NCBI RefSeq assembly: GCF_001182825.2
Contig: NZ_LFYO02000002.1
Location: 496,001-560,000 of the forward strand
Direction: 5' to 3'
From: Streptococcus sp. X13SY08
GTDB lineage: Bacteria > Bacillota > Bacilli > Lactobacillales > Streptococcaceae
Length of the DNA: 64,000 nucleotides
Made by a program: the position numbers and the translations under genes. A model generated the notes under the pieces. It worked only from the letters and a program-made list of their open reading frames with translations. It did no database searches and was not told the DNA's origin. Positions 47,361 to 58,375 of this stretch are shown here, piece after piece; positions within the stretch are counted from its first letter, which is position 1, and each line of letters opens with the position of its first letter.

Positions 47361-48690
47361 TTAATCAATCTCAAGTCCGCCTGTATAGAGGCGATAATAG
47401 GTACCACGCTGCTTCATTAATTCCTCGTGGTTCCCACGTTCAATAATGCGTCCTTTGTCGCATTTTTGTTTCCCCAACGCATATTTTCTTTGATGGTTCC
47501 TGTGAAGAGAACATTGGTCTGAAGAACCATAGCTACCTCTTTACGCAAAATATCTAAATCGTACTCTTTAACATCACGGTCACCAACTCGGACATGACCT
47601 GTTTTAGCATCGTACATCCTTGGCAGGAGTTGAATAAGGCTAGTCTTACCAGAACCAGTTCCACCTAGAATACCAATCACTTCCCCTGATTTGATAGATA
47701 AATTGATATCGGTTAGAACACGTTTTTCATCCGCATCAGCATAACCAAAGGTCACATGATCGAATTCAATAGAACCATCTGCTACTTCTGTCACGGCATT
47801 CACAGGTGATATGATGGAAGATTCTGTTTCCAAAACTTCTACAATCCGCTCAAAAGATGCCATCGAGAGAGCCAACATGACAAAAATCATGGTGAACATC
47901 ATCAAAGACATAAGAATAGTCGTGGCATAGGCAAACATAGATGTCAATTCACCCGTTGTGAACTGCCCTGCCACAATCAATTTAGCCCCCATCCATGAAA
48001 TGCCGATAATGGAGGCATAAGTTGCCAACATCATCGCTGAATTATTGACCATCACAATCCGAATCGCCTGAATAAACATCTTATAAATCCGAGCAGAAGC
48101 ATGTTTAAACTTCTCAGTCTCATGGTCTTCTTTTTACATAAGATTTAACCACACGGACATTGGTAATATTTTCCTGAATACTACTATTTAGAGCATCGTA
48201 GGATTTGAAGACCTTACGAAAAAGCGGAAAACCAAGTTTGAGGGCAATTGCTAGAACTGTCGCTAAAAAAATGGCAACATAGATGAAAATCATAGCCATT
48301 TCAGCATTGATATAAAAAGCGATGCAGATAGCGAAAATCAAATTGAGCGGTGCACGCACACAGACCCGAATGACCATCTGATAAGCATTTTGAACATTGG
48401 TCACATCGGTCATCTTCAAAAAGGGCCTTGCGCAAATTCTTGGCAAAACCTGCAGAGGCTAACCCAGCGTATTTACTAGAAGCGCGCCCCAAAAAGAGAG
48501 AACAGACTGCCGCAATCGCCATCAAAGCACCATAAATTAGAATCTTCTCCATATTACCGGTTGTTACACCCTCATCAATAATCAGTGCCATTAAAAAGGG
48601 GATCGATAACTCAAACATAACTTCAATCATCATGCAAAGAGAAGCAAGTATCGACGATCGCTTATATTCTTTTACATGAGATAATAACAC
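47361..48690 (-). pseudogene. ABC exporter (half-transporter), several deletions
   Basis: Pieces of one multidrug/lipid-type half transporter. The membrane part starts MLLSHVKEYKRSSILASLCMMIEVMFELSIPFLMALIIDEG, with breaks near 48420 and 48125. The ATPase has GILGGTGSGKTSLIQLLPRMYD (Walker A) and VLQTNVLFTGTIKENMRWGN, then jumps straight to DKGRIIERGNHEELMKQRGTYYRLYTGGLEID. The signature motif, Walker B and H-loop, about 120 residues, are gone. Such genes usually occur in pairs; no partner is present here. Confidence 0.85.
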
Positions 48691-48857
48691 CTTATATACG
48701 AAAGAACCTCCTACTAAAAAATAAAAAAACTAGTGGCTTTATTCAATTATCACTAATTTATTATAAAACTTTTTTTCACAGAATAACAAATTTAACAAAT
48801 GAATCGTGGTAAAAAAGGGTAACTTATCCAGATCTGGGACAAATTCTGGACAAACAA

Positions 48858-48890
48858 CAAAAAAAGCCTATTAAATCAGGCTTTTTTAAG
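48858..48890 (-). terminator. Terminator after tRNA-Arg
   Basis: AAAAAAGCCT and AGGCTTTTTT form a ten-base-pair stem with T-run on the minus strand. Confidence 0.85.
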
Positions 48891-48899
48891 TGATTCTAA

Positions 48900-48971
48900 T
48901 CCACCCTGAGGGAATCGAACCCCCATCTCAAGAACCGGAATCTTACGTGATATCCATTACACTAAGGGTGG
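48900..48971 (-). tRNA. tRNA-Arg (anticodon CCG)
   Basis: The acceptor stem CCACCCT pairs with AGGGTGG. The anticodon loop TTCCGGT gives CCG, and the T-arm has GGTTCGATTCC. The CCA end is not encoded, as expected in many Firmicute tRNAs, so cca is needed. 72 bases. Confidence 0.95.
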
Positions 48972-49031
48972 AAAGAGAGAGGCTGGAACAAATGTCCCCA
49001 GCCCCTTCTATCTTTACTTGTATAAATCAAA

Positions 49032-50178
49032 TTACAATTCGATATCGCCGAACAAGTCAGCCATTGAGAAACCAGTTTGAGTTTCTGGCAATTCGTAGTC
49101 ACGTTTTGGACGACGAGCTGGACGTGATTGACGTTTTTCACCTTCTTCAGATGAAGCATTTTCTTCGCGTACTGGACGCTCTTTTAACCGTTACATCTCG
49201 ACCTACAGTCAATGCATCTTTTGGATTTTCAACACGTTTGTGTGAAATTTGTGAAATGTGTACCAAACCATCGATACCTGGCAACACTTCAACGAAAGCA
49301 CCGAAATCAGTCAAGCGTTTCACTTTACCTTCGATCACATCGCCTTGAGCCAATTTTTGCTCAACACCATCCCATGGTCCAGGTTGTGTAGCTTTAAGTG
49401 AAAGTGATACACGACCTTCTTCTTCGTCGATAGCCAATACTTTAACTTCAACTTCTTCACCAACAGATACAACAGACTTAGGTGAAACGTTGCGTTCGTG
49501 TGACAATTCAGTCAAGTGAACCAATCCATCAACACCACCAAGGTCAATGAAAGCACCAAAGCTTGTGATACGTGCAACTGTACCAGTTACAACTTCTCCA
49601 ACAGCCAATTTACCAAATACTTCAGCACGTGCTGCTGCAGCTTCTTCTTCAACTACGTCACGACGTGACAAGATAAAACGGTTCTCAGCTGGATCAACTT
49701 CCTTGATTTTTGCATCAAATTCTTGACCTACAAAACGCTCAGTGTTACGAGTGAAACGAGTGTCAATCATTGAAGCTGGAATAAATCCACGAAGTCCTTC
49801 AAATTCAACTGAAAGTCCGCCTTTAACAGCGCGAGTCACTTTAACGTTAACTACTTCACCTTCACGACCAACAAGCTTGTCCCATGCTTTACGTGCTTCT
49901 AAACGTTTCTTAGATACAAGATAAGTAACAGTGTCAGTATCTTTACCAACAACTTGACGAAGAACAAGCAATTCAAGTGTTTCACCAACTTTAACCAAGT
50001 CGTTGATGTCAGCATCACGATCGTTTGTCAACTCACGAAGAGTCAAGACACCTTCAACACCAGTACCTGAGATAGCTACGTTAGCTTGACCAGCATCCAC
50101 TGTCAATACTTCTGCAGTTACCACATCACCTGTTGCAACTTCATTTACACTGTTCAACAAATCTTCAAATTCGTTCAT
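49032..50178 (-). pseudogene. rpsA: 30S ribosomal protein S1, frameshifting deletion near the 3' end
   Basis: The Gram-positive form with four S1 domains. The start at 50178 (MNEFEDLLNSVNEVATGDVV) follows GGAGGT. Domain repeats are seen at VTAEVLTVD, GEVVNVKVTRAVKGG, GTVARITSFGAFIDLGGVDGLVH and GKVKRLTDFGAFVEVLPGIDGLVH. After GRDVTVK (about 49187) some 20 residues (the end of domain 4) are missing, and the rest continues out of frame as ERPVREENASSEEGEKRQSRPARRPKRDYELPE, then FSMADLFGDIEL. Without the lesion it would be about 400 residues. Confidence 0.88.
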
Positions 50179-50299
50179 TAGAAAAATAACCTCCGACAAT
50201 CGAGTCTTCCAGACTCAACATAAAATATATTTTATTTAAGGCATACGCAAGGACAACAAAAGCTTCTTTGACGAATTAGAGTCTCCTCTAATACCTTGA

Positions 50300-50371
50300 C
50301 TGGGGTAGCTGGATTCGAACCAACGCATGAGGGAGTCAAAGTCCCTTGCCTTACCGCTTGGCTATACCCCA
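50300..50371 (-). tRNA. tRNA-Gln (anticodon TTG)
   Basis: The acceptor stem TGGGGTA pairs with TACCCCA. The anticodon loop CTTTGAC gives TTG, and the T-arm GGTTCGAATCC is standard. 72 bases; CCA not encoded. Confidence 0.95.
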
Positions 50372-50625
50372 AAACTTAGATACATTATCAGTTTATCTAC
50401 AACTGAACTCCGCCTAAAATCTCGGAAAAAAGATAAATCTCCTTGTAAACCAAGGTTCACTTCGGTGATTTTCTATTTTTCTGTAGATTTCTTAACGGCT
50501 ACGTATCTTGTTAGTTGAACATGGACTAAAATCCTAGTGAAAAATATAGACTTCCTAGTGTCTTTAGACACTACGTTAGTCCCCTATTTTCATACGGATT
50601 TTTAAGGTCCTTTGTATCCTAACTA

Positions 50626-50706
50626 TGGAAAGAGAGGGATTCGAACCCCCGAACCCGAAGGAGCGGATTTACAGTCCGCCGCGTTTAGCCTCTTCGCTAT
50701 CTTTCC
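50626..50706 (-). tRNA. tRNA-Tyr (anticodon GTA)
   Basis: Acceptor GGAAAGA pairs with TCTTTCC. The anticodon loop CTGTAAA gives GTA, and a long variable arm marks a class II tRNA. 81 bases. It heads a group with tRNA-Gln, rpsA and tRNA-Arg on the same strand. Confidence 0.96.
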
Positions 50707-50757
50707 ATAACACTAACAGCCACTATTTTATCATAAAACAATGGCTATTACAAGTCT

Positions 50758-50991
50758 TTAATTACTTAAATTGTAATTTTCAATAATATTTCCGACAGCC
50801 TTTTCGAGTTTTTTATAAAAACTTTCGGTGTTGCCATTTTTAAGCACTGCAAAGTTTGCTTCGCCAAGTTCTGCAATCTCTCCAATCACCTTTTTTCCAA
50901 TGGTCAATTGGTAGCCTTCATAGCTCTCATTTCCGACTTTTACTGTGGATTCGCTGATTTGGATTTCAATTTTTTTATCTTTTTTACTCAT
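50758..50991 (-). CDS. DUF2969 family protein
   Basis: A 77-residue hydrophilic protein, MSKKDKKIEIQISESTVKVGNESYEGYQLTIGKKVIGEIAE, matching the DUF2969 family of lactic acid bacteria. No catalytic motif; function unknown. The start has AGGTTATGTCAGTCAC upstream, with only a weak ribosome site. Confidence 0.8.
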   Translation of the reverse strand: MSKKDKKIEIQISESTVKVGNESYEGYQLTIGKKVIGEIAELGEANFAVLKNGNTESFYKKLEKAVGNIIENYNLSN

Positions 50992-51044
50992 GTGACTGAC
51001 ATAACCTCTCTATTTTCTAACTTGTCTTATTGTACAAAAATTAG

Positions 51045-51068
51045 AAAAAGCTTGCAAGTGCAAGCCTC
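51045..51068 (-). terminator. Terminator after the 42-residue gene
   Basis: GCTTGC-ACTT-GCAAGC with TTTTTCTAATTTTT following on the minus strand. Confidence 0.75.
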
Positions 51069-51112
51069 TTCTTAGTGATAAGTATTAAACCATACTGGAA
51101 AATGATGTTTCC

Positions 51113-51241
51113 TTACTTTTTGTCTCTGTTTTTATTCGAGAGTAATCTGGTTATTTTTACAAGACAAACTACTGCTGTAATAGCAAGGCTAAGGTAAATT
51201 ATATTTAATAACAATCCTAAGAACAACGTGAGCTCTGCCAT
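51113..51241 (-). CDS. Small single-span membrane protein (42 residues)
   Basis: The frame MAELTLFLGLLLNIIYLSLA, then ITAVVCLVKITRLLSNKNRDKK and stop, has one long hydrophobic segment and a basic tail. TTTGGAGATAG lies before the ATG at 51241, and a terminator follows about 45 bases after the stop. No homologue recalled. Supported by its ribosome site and composition. Confidence 0.6.
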   Translation of the reverse strand: MAELTLFLGLLLNIIYLSLAITAVVCLVKITRLLSNKNRDKK

Positions 51242-51394
51242 TTTAACTATCTCCAAAATAGTAAATTACGATTAATCCATTCTACCATTTTCTCTCTAAA
51301 AGAAAGCGTTTTCTAATGCGTGGTAATTTTATTTCATCTAGTTATGAGCAAGGAATTAATTGAAGGTATTTATTTGTAGAACAAAAGCTCATAT

Positions 51395-52420
51395 TTAAAC
51401 TTCAACGGGAATAATCCAACCTTCTGGAGCTTGAATATCTCCAAATTGGATGCCAGTCAATTCATGATAGAGTTTCTTGGTAATTGGACCAACTTTTGTT
51501 TCACTGTAAAAGATATGGAAGTCATCACCATGCTGTACTCCACCAATAGGCGAAATAACAGCTGCCGTACCACATGCACCTGCCTCGACGAATTTATCTA
51601 ACTCATCCACTCTCACATCGCCCTCAATGGCAGTCATGCCTAAACGATGCTCTGCTAAATAAAGCAAAGAATATTTTGTAATAGATGGCAAGATGGATGG
51701 ACCAATAGGTGTAATAAATTCGTTATTGGCTGTGATGCCAAAGAAATTGGCAGAACCCACTTCTTCAATCTTAGTGTGAGTTGCAGGGTCCAAATAAATC
51801 ACATCAGAAAATCCAGCTTTTTTAGCCACTTGTCCAGGTAAGAGACTGGCAGCATAGTTGCCTCCGACCTTAGCAGCGCCTGTTCCATGTGGAGCAGCAC
51901 GATCATAATCTTCTTGAATAAGGAAATTAGTCGGAGCCAAGCCTCCTTTGAAATAATTTCCAACAGGCATAGCAAATACAGTAAAAATGTATTCTTCCGC
52001 AGGTTTGACGCCAATAATATCCCCAACTCCAATTAAAAGGGGACGAAGGTAAAGTGTCCCACCTGAACCATAGGGCGGGACATATTCATGATTGGCTTTG
52101 ACCACTTCTTTACAGGCTTTAATAAATAAATCCGTTGGCACTTGCGGCATGAGTAAGCGATCTGCCGTTCGTTGCAAACGCTCCGCATTTTGATTTGGAC
52201 GGAATAATTGAATGCTTCCGCTTTTTGTCCGATAAGCTTTGAGTCCTTCAAACGCCTGCTGCCCATAATGCAAGCTAGGCGAACTTTCAGAGATATGCAA
52301 AGTCGCATCCTCGGTCAAACCACCTTCTGCCCACTCTCCATCCTTGTAAGTCGTTAAAAAACGATAAGGCAATTTCATATAGGAAAATCCAAGGTTCTCC
52401 CAATCAATATCTACTGTCAT
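51395..52420 (-). CDS. ilvE: Branched-chain amino-acid aminotransferase
   Basis: Makes or degrades valine, leucine and isoleucine. The 341-residue fold IV PLP enzyme has the lysine in AAKVGGNYAASLLPGQVAKKAG near residue 193, and EEVGSANFFG and GTAAVISPIGG further on. Single gene with its own promoter. Intact. Confidence 0.96.
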   Translation of the reverse strand: MTVDIDWENLGFSYMKLPYRFLTTYKDGEWAEGGLTEDATLHISESSPSLHYGQQAFEGLKAYRTKSGSIQLFRPNQNAERLQRTADRLLMPQVPTDLFIKACKEVVKANHEYVPPYGSGGTLYLRPLLIGVGDIIGVKPAEEYIFTVFAMPVGNYFKGGLAPTNFLIQEDYDRAAPHGTGAAKVGGNYAASLLPGQVAKKAGFSDVIYLDPATHTKIEEVGSANFFGITANNEFITPIGPSILPSITKYSLLYLAEHRLGMTAIEGDVRVDELDKFVEAGACGTAAVISPIGGVQHGDDFHIFYSETKVGPITKKLYHELTGIQFGDIQAPEGWIIPVEV

Positions 52421-52509
52421 AAGTTCTCCCCTTTATCTTTTCAGGTCAATTATAAAATGTATTGTATCGCTTCTATCTAAAAAAATCAAATGATTTTCAG
52501 AAAATTCTA

Positions 52510-52543
52510 TAAACGAAAAGAAGAGGAATCACCCACTTCTTTT
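52510..52543 (-). terminator. Terminator of pepN
   Basis: AAAAGAAG/CTTCTTTT with inner GG/CC pairs form a stem. T-run on the minus side, overlapping the stop codon. Confidence 0.7.
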
Positions 52544-55085
52544 ATTTAACACTATTTTTAAGCGCTGACAACACTGCTTCTTTGTCTTTTGCAACCAAGT
52601 CAATACGTGCTTGAATATCTTTGATACCCATTTCAATGTTACGACTGAGAGCCATATCCGTCAATTGTGGCTCAAAGAAGGCTTTATATTCTGCCAAGCG
52701 TTCTTCTGTCTTAAAGATAGCTGCTGGGATTACAACAAAGCTGTCAAAGCTCATATCGCCACCTAGAGCAGCTTTAATCCAATCCCAATCATCACGCGCC
52801 CAAGTCCACACCATTTCTTGAGAGAAAGGCTTGCGAAGGAAATTAGAGTACCAAAGCGATAAGTCTTGTGGTTTGATAATGTCTTTATTTTCAAAAGCAG
52901 CAACTAAGGTTGTTAGGACTGATTCTTCCTTAGTTTCCGCAAGAGCTGCTACCAATTGGCGTTGGAAAATACCATCGTTGGTATCAATATAGGCTTGTAA
53001 GAGCAAGTCTGTCAACTCCTTGCTTTCAGCATGTTTGACTTGGTTAATCAATACATCTGCACGAATAGCCGCTGGAATCGCTGCAATATTGTCTTTATAT
53101 TGTTGGAAGATTTCTTTCGCACGTTCAACGGCTGACTCATGATCTGCATAGAGCATATAGCCCACTGCGAATCCTCGTACTAATTCATCTTCATCTGATT
53201 CGCCATCTTTCTTCTCAAAACCAAGACGGTCATAATTTTTAGCAAAAATATGAGCGACTAGTTCTTTAAATTCTTTTTCTTCAGGCGTACCTTCATCAGT
53301 AAATCGTTGTAAGCCACCTAAAACTAGCGAAATAGCACCTAAAACTGCTGAATCTTGCTCATCTGTCAAATTAGCGACCAAAGGAAGTAATTCACTGTAA
53401 GAAATGACACCACTTTCAGCTAAGAATCGGCGTTCTTGCAAGACTTGTAATTTAGAAATCTTATCTAGATTTTCCCAAGAAGTCAATAACTCATCCATGA
53501 GATGTCCTTCATAGGCAGTCAAATAGTGTGCTGTGTTATCTGTGTTCAATTGCAGAGCTTCGCTATTTTGGCTTGCCAACTGACTGAAGTTTGGAATCAC
53601 TAATTTTTCTTCTGTCAGAGTATCCGGCAAGCCAGTCCAATTGCTGTTTAGAGGAACTTGCCAGAGGCGTCCTTTAGGGTCATTTTGACCGATGAAAAAC
53701 TGCTCCTGAGTCAAGATCAATTGATCGTTTTCAACTGTCGCTGTCACCAATGGGTACCCAGGTTGCTCTAACCATGAATCCATAAATCCTGCTACATCAC
53801 GACCTGAAGCTTGAGAAAGTGCATTCCACAAATCACGACCAACGGTGTTTCCATACTGATGACGTTCGAAGTAAATCTTCAATCCTTTGCGGAAATCCTC
53901 ATCACCCAACCAACGACGCAACATATGCATGAGACGACTAACTTTTGCATAGACGATGGCCGCATCAAAGAGGGTATTAATCTCGTCAGGATGGTGGACT
54001 TCGACATGCACTGATTGCACACCGTCTGTGGCATCACGCTTCAAAGCTGCTTGGATACCACTCGTTTGGAAATGTTCCAATATATTCCAACTTGGCTCAA
54101 TGGCATCAATAGCAACATACTCCATCATATTGGCAAAGGACTCGTTAAGCCAAAGGTCATCCCACCACTTCATGGTGACAAGGTTACCGAACCATTGGTG
54201 GGCAACTTCATGAGCAATCACGAGAGCAACTTGCTGACGGCTAGATACAGTAGAATTTTCATCAACCAGCAAATACACTTCACGATAGGTCACAAGACCC
54301 CAGTTTTCCATAGCACCTGCAGAGAAATCTGGTAAACCAACATGCAAACATTGTGGAATCGGGTAACGAACACCAAAATAATCTTCATAAAATTCGATGA
54401 CACGCACTGCGATATCCAAAGAGAAATCCAACTCGCTCAACTGATGAGCCTTTGTTGCATAAGAGCCAACCAAAGTGCCATTCTTGGTATGAGCGGTTTT
54501 CCCATGCAAATCTCCTAGCGCAAATGCTAGTAAGTAAGAAGACATACGGGGTGTCGTATCAAAGGTCCAAACTCCAGTTTTCTTACGCTCGTCGCTCTTG
54601 ATTTCAGGCATATTTGAAAGGGCGATTTCGTCTTCTTCTTGATCAAATTTTACCGAAAAATCAAAGGTTGCTTTGGCTTCTGGCTCATCTACAGACGGGA
54701 AGGCTTCACGCGCAAAGTGACTCTCAAACTGGGTCGAAATGACTTCTTTCTTCAGCCCATCAACTGTGTAGTAGGACGGATAAATTCCTGTCATATTATC
54801 AGTGATACGACCCGAAAATTCTAAGGTTAACTCGACTGCACCAGTCTTTCCAAGATCAATATGCAGAGCCTCATTGGCATCATCCATGGTAAATTTCAAT
54901 TCAGTTTCAGCCAATCGGACGGCTGCAATGGTCAAATCCTTTTGATGAAGAGAAATTCTTTCTGCTTTTGCTTCACCAGTAAAGATGACTCGACCTGAAA
55001 AACTTTTGCTTTCACGGCTGATATCTAAAAATAAATCATAGTGCTCGGGCACAAATCTTTCGATCAAACGTTTTACACTTGTCAT
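52542..55085 (-). CDS. pepN: Lysyl (broad-specificity) aminopeptidase N
   Basis: A zinc M1 metallopeptidase that trims peptides in the cytoplasm. The start at 55085 (MTSVKRLIERFVPEHYDLFLDI) has AAAAGGAG upstream, giving 847 residues, the typical size. It has GAMENWG (about residue 255) and the zinc site VIAHEVAHQWFGN with the third ligand in NESFANMMEY. It has no signal peptide. Intact. Confidence 0.97.
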   Translation of the reverse strand: MTSVKRLIERFVPEHYDLFLDISRESKSFSGRVIFTGEAKAERISLHQKDLTIAAVRLAETELKFTMDDANEALHIDLGKTGAVELTLEFSGRITDNMTGIYPSYYTVDGLKKEVISTQFESHFAREAFPSVDEPEAKATFDFSVKFDQEEDEIALSNMPEIKSDERKKTGVWTFDTTPRMSSYLLAFALGDLHGKTAHTKNGTLVGSYATKAHQLSELDFSLDIAVRVIEFYEDYFGVRYPIPQCLHVGLPDFSAGAMENWGLVTYREVYLLVDENSTVSSRQQVALVIAHEVAHQWFGNLVTMKWWDDLWLNESFANMMEYVAIDAIEPSWNILEHFQTSGIQAALKRDATDGVQSVHVEVHHPDEINTLFDAAIVYAKVSRLMHMLRRWLGDEDFRKGLKIYFERHQYGNTVGRDLWNALSQASGRDVAGFMDSWLEQPGYPLVTATVENDQLILTQEQFFIGQNDPKGRLWQVPLNSNWTGLPDTLTEEKLVIPNFSQLASQNSEALQLNTDNTAHYLTAYEGHLMDELLTSWENLDKISKLQVLQERRFLAESGVISYSELLPLVANLTDEQDSAVLGAISLVLGGLQRFTDEGTPEEKEFKELVAHIFAKNYDRLGFEKKDGESDEDELVRGFAVGYMLYADHESAVERAKEIFQQYKDNIAAIPAAIRADVLINQVKHAESKELTDLLLQAYIDTNDGIFQRQLVAALAETKEESVLTTLVAAFENKDIIKPQDLSLWYSNFLRKPFSQEMVWTWARDDWDWIKAALGGDMSFDSFVVIPAAIFKTEERLAEYKAFFEPQLTDMALSRNIEMGIKDIQARIDLVAKDKEAVLSALKNSVK

Positions 55086-55167
55086 TGTATTCTCCTTTTC
55101 GTTTTCTTTCACTAGCATTGTAACACAAAAAGACAAGATGGAGAAAATCCAACCTGTCTTTCGTTTT

Positions 55168-57451
55168 TTATTTTATCTTAGCCGCAAACACTTCCTGATC
55201 TGAAATGGTGTCTGAGATGAAGCTGCCATTGCTTGTCCGCTCAGAAATTCCCAAATCAGACAAATTGATTTCTTTGGTGTCGCCTGTTTTAGAGGTGACA
55301 AGGAGAATTTGCTCTTCACTCTTGACTGGCTCAGTCGCAAACAAATCCAATTCCGCTCCGCTATTTTCCGCAAAAACGGGTCCTGCCATAAAGATGCGAT
55401 GAGGCTTACTCTTGAGCTCACGCAAGACTTGAAGACCACGACCAGCCCGCTTAGCAAGCGGAATATCATCTATCGCTGTCCGTTTGACGCTACCACGCTG
55501 TGTGAGGATATAGAAGGACTTGGTATTGGCAATAAAGGCCGCCTGCACCACATCCCCATCCTTGAGGTTAATGGCCTTGACACCTGCCGCTTTGGCACCG
55601 ACAACTGGTACTTCTTCGATATTAAATCGCAGAGCATAACCATTGTGCGTTACCAGCAGCACATCATCCATGAGAATAGGCGATACTGCAATGATGCTGT
55701 CGCTATCATCCTTGATTTTAGCATATTTGACTGATTTGGACTTATAAGTTCGCCACGGAGTGAATTCCTTACGCTCCACGCGCTTGATTTGCCCCAACTT
55801 GGTCACTGCGAAATAAGTACCCGTTTCAAAAGTATCAACGATTTCTGCATAGAGCACTTCTTCATCCGTCGCAAAGTTAGTAATGGTCTGCGACAAATGC
55901 TCACCGATGTCTTTCCAACGAATATCGGTCAATTCGTGAACAGGACGATAAATAACATTGCCTAAGGTTGTGAACATCAGCAGATGCTGAGTTGTCTTAG
56001 TCTGTGCATAGAAAATCAATTCATCGTCATCCCGTTTTCCGATTTCATCAATAGTTGATGCATTGAAAGAACGCAGACTAGTCCGCTTGATGTAACCGCC
56101 ACGAGTGACACTGACAAATGTCTCTTCTTCCACGATCAGACTGGCGGTGTCAATTTCAATGGTAACCGCCTGAGCTTGCAATTCAGAACGACGAGCATTG
56201 CCAAAGGTTTTCTTGATGTCACGAAGTTCACGCTTCATGACATTGTACATAGTACGCTCATCACCAATAATGGCTGCCAGCTCTGCAATTTTCTGACGCA
56301 AATCTGCTTCTTCTTCTTGCAAGGTTACGATGTCTGTATTGGTCAAACGGTAGAGTTGCAAGGTCACGATAGCCTCGGCTTGCTCTTCCGACGGATGAGA
56401 GCAATAACCTCGTCCAAAATAGAAATCACACGAATGACACCTTCTACGATATGAAGACGTTTCTCCGCTTTTTCCTTGTCAAACTTAGACCTTGCCACAA
56501 TAATATCCTTACGGTGAGCAATATAGCTGGACAAAATTTTGACCAAACCAACTTGACGTGGCGTAAAGTTGTCAATGGCCACTCATCACGCACTTCAGCA
56601 ATGCCAGGTACCTTGTTATTAACACGGACATCGTCAATTTTCTTAACCAAGACTGATTTATTAATCTCGTATGGAATCTCCGTCACGATGATTTGTTGTT
56701 TGCCGCCTTTGAGATCTTCGATTTCGGTGCGAGATTGGACAACCACGCGCCCTTTCCCCGTTTCGTAGGCTTTGCGGATTTCATCCTTACCTTGGATAAT
56801 GCCACCCGTTGGAAAATCTGGTCCAAGCAAGAATTCCATTAGCTTGTCCAATTTAGCAGTCGGATGGTCAATCATATAGACCACAGCATCAATCACTTCC
56901 GCCAGATTATGCGGTGGAATATCCGTTGCGTAGCCAGCAGAAATCCCTGTCGCTCCGTTGACCAAAAGATTTGGAAAGGCAGCAGGTAAGACAGTTGGTT
57001 CTTTTTCCGTATCGTCAAAGTTCCAAGCCCAAGGCACAGTCTTCTTGTCGATATCCTGCAAAAGATAGCCTGAGATTTCCGACAAGCGAGCCTCAGTATA
57101 ACGCATAGCCGCAGGTGGATCTCCATCCATAGAACCGTTGTTTCCGTGCATTTCAACTAAGATTTCACGGTTTTTCCAATCCTGAGACATACGGACCATG
57201 GCATCATAAATAGAGCTATCGCCATGGGGGTGAAAATTCCCCATGATATTACCAACTGATTTAGCTGATTTGCGGTAGCCTTTTTCAAAAGTATTGCCAT
57301 CCTTATGCATAGAATAAAGGATGCGTCGCTGAACAGGTTTAAGCCCATCACGAATATCAGGAAGCGCACGCTCCTGAATAATGTATTTGGAATAGCGCCC
57401 AAAGCGCTCTCCCATGATGTCCTCAAGGGACATGTTTTGAATGTTAGACAT
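55168..57451 (-). pseudogene. parC: DNA topoisomerase IV subunit A, two internal deletions
   Basis: ParC separates daughter chromosomes. The N-terminus is intact ([45 protein letters not shown]), including the fluoroquinolone-determining [16 protein letters not shown]. After PGIAEVRDE at 56584 about 40 residues are missing; then [29 protein letters not shown] follows in another frame. A second break after EVIALIR at about 56392 loses about 19 residues, and the C-terminal domain is normal to the end. Essential genes like this are not expected to be broken, so an assembly fault is likely. Confidence 0.9.
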
Positions 57452-57888
57452 AGGATATAAAACCCGTTAAGAAAGTAAATGAAAAATAGGAGACCTCCGC
57501 AGTGTGGCTAGCACACAAGGGATATCTATCTTTTTTCCAAAGCTTTCAGGGCGTATTCAATTCCTTTCATAAGATACAAAGAGCAAAGGGACGTTAAAAC
57601 AGTTCAGTGGATTGTTTTAATCCGTAAATGAGGAAAACAGCGCTTTCCTCATTTAGTTTTTAGTCCCGTATTCGATTCTTTTTTAGTAAGATAAAGACAG
57701 CGCGGTAGAAAAATAGAGAATTAACGCCATGTGTTGCACACAAGGAGCATCTATGATTTTCTCAAATCTTTAGAACGTGCTCGGTTTGAAAAATTAACTG
57801 AACACGCTTGTCTTAATTGAAATAGTGTTAATCTTCTCAAGTAAAGGAGCAACTTGGTTACTCCTTTTATCCTCTATTTTACAAAAGC
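57452..57888. other. 437-base intergenic region between parC and the DUF1232 gene, with hairpin and imperfect repeats
   Basis: No gene is seen. A perfect stem AAATGAGGAAA/TTTCCTCATTT lies at about 57627-57656. A segment at 57592-57614 resembles the core of the dispersed repeats at 20.7 and 25.9 kb (TAAAACAGT ... GTTTT). Two similar stretches containing CACACAAGG occur near 57510 and 57730. Confidence 0.4.
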
Positions 57889-58311
57889 TTACCCCTCAAG
57901 AATATGGTTTTGGCGTTGCGCGCGCCATGCTTTATAGTCATCAACATCAGATTGAACTAATTTAAGGCAGGCACCAATAACGGCTGCATCATCCAAGAAA
58001 CCAAGGAATGGAATACCGTCTAAGATTACGTCGATTGGTGATACAAAGTAAACAAGTGCACTGACAATCGCCGCAATAGCACCAACTGGTGCCTTGTCAT
58101 ATTCTTTTGTGAGATACGCGCGTACCATTGAAGTCAGGACTGGTAAGATAGACAAATACTTTCCAACAAGGGGAACAGATTTCATTTTTTCTTCTAATTC
58201 TTCTAAAAATGCTTCTAATTTATTTTGGTTTTTCAAAAGAACTTTTGATTTTTCGAGACCTTTTTCAAGTTCTTGCACAGCTTTTTTCTGATTAAAACGA
58301 AAGAATTTCAT
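57889..58311 (-). CDS. DUF1232 (YkvA-type) membrane-associated protein
   Basis: A 140-residue protein with a basic coiled-coil N-terminus (ELEKGLEKSKVLLKNQNKLEAFLEELEEKM), a hydrophobic hairpin (GAIAAIVSALVYFVSPIDVILDGIPFLGFLDDAAVIGACLKLVQSDVDDYKAW), and the DUF1232 signature YFVSPIDVI-D-IPFLGFLDD. Function unknown. It lies between parE and parC. Confidence 0.85.
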   Translation of the reverse strand: MKFFRFNQKKAVQELEKGLEKSKVLLKNQNKLEAFLEELEEKMKSVPLVGKYLSILPVLTSMVRAYLTKEYDKAPVGAIAAIVSALVYFVSPIDVILDGIPFLGFLDDAAVIGACLKLVQSDVDDYKAWRAQRQNHILEG

Positions 58312-58375
58312 AGGTTACTTCCTTTTTTTGAGAGGTGGAAAATCGTGAAATTTTCAGAGTGAGAGGTCGATTTTT

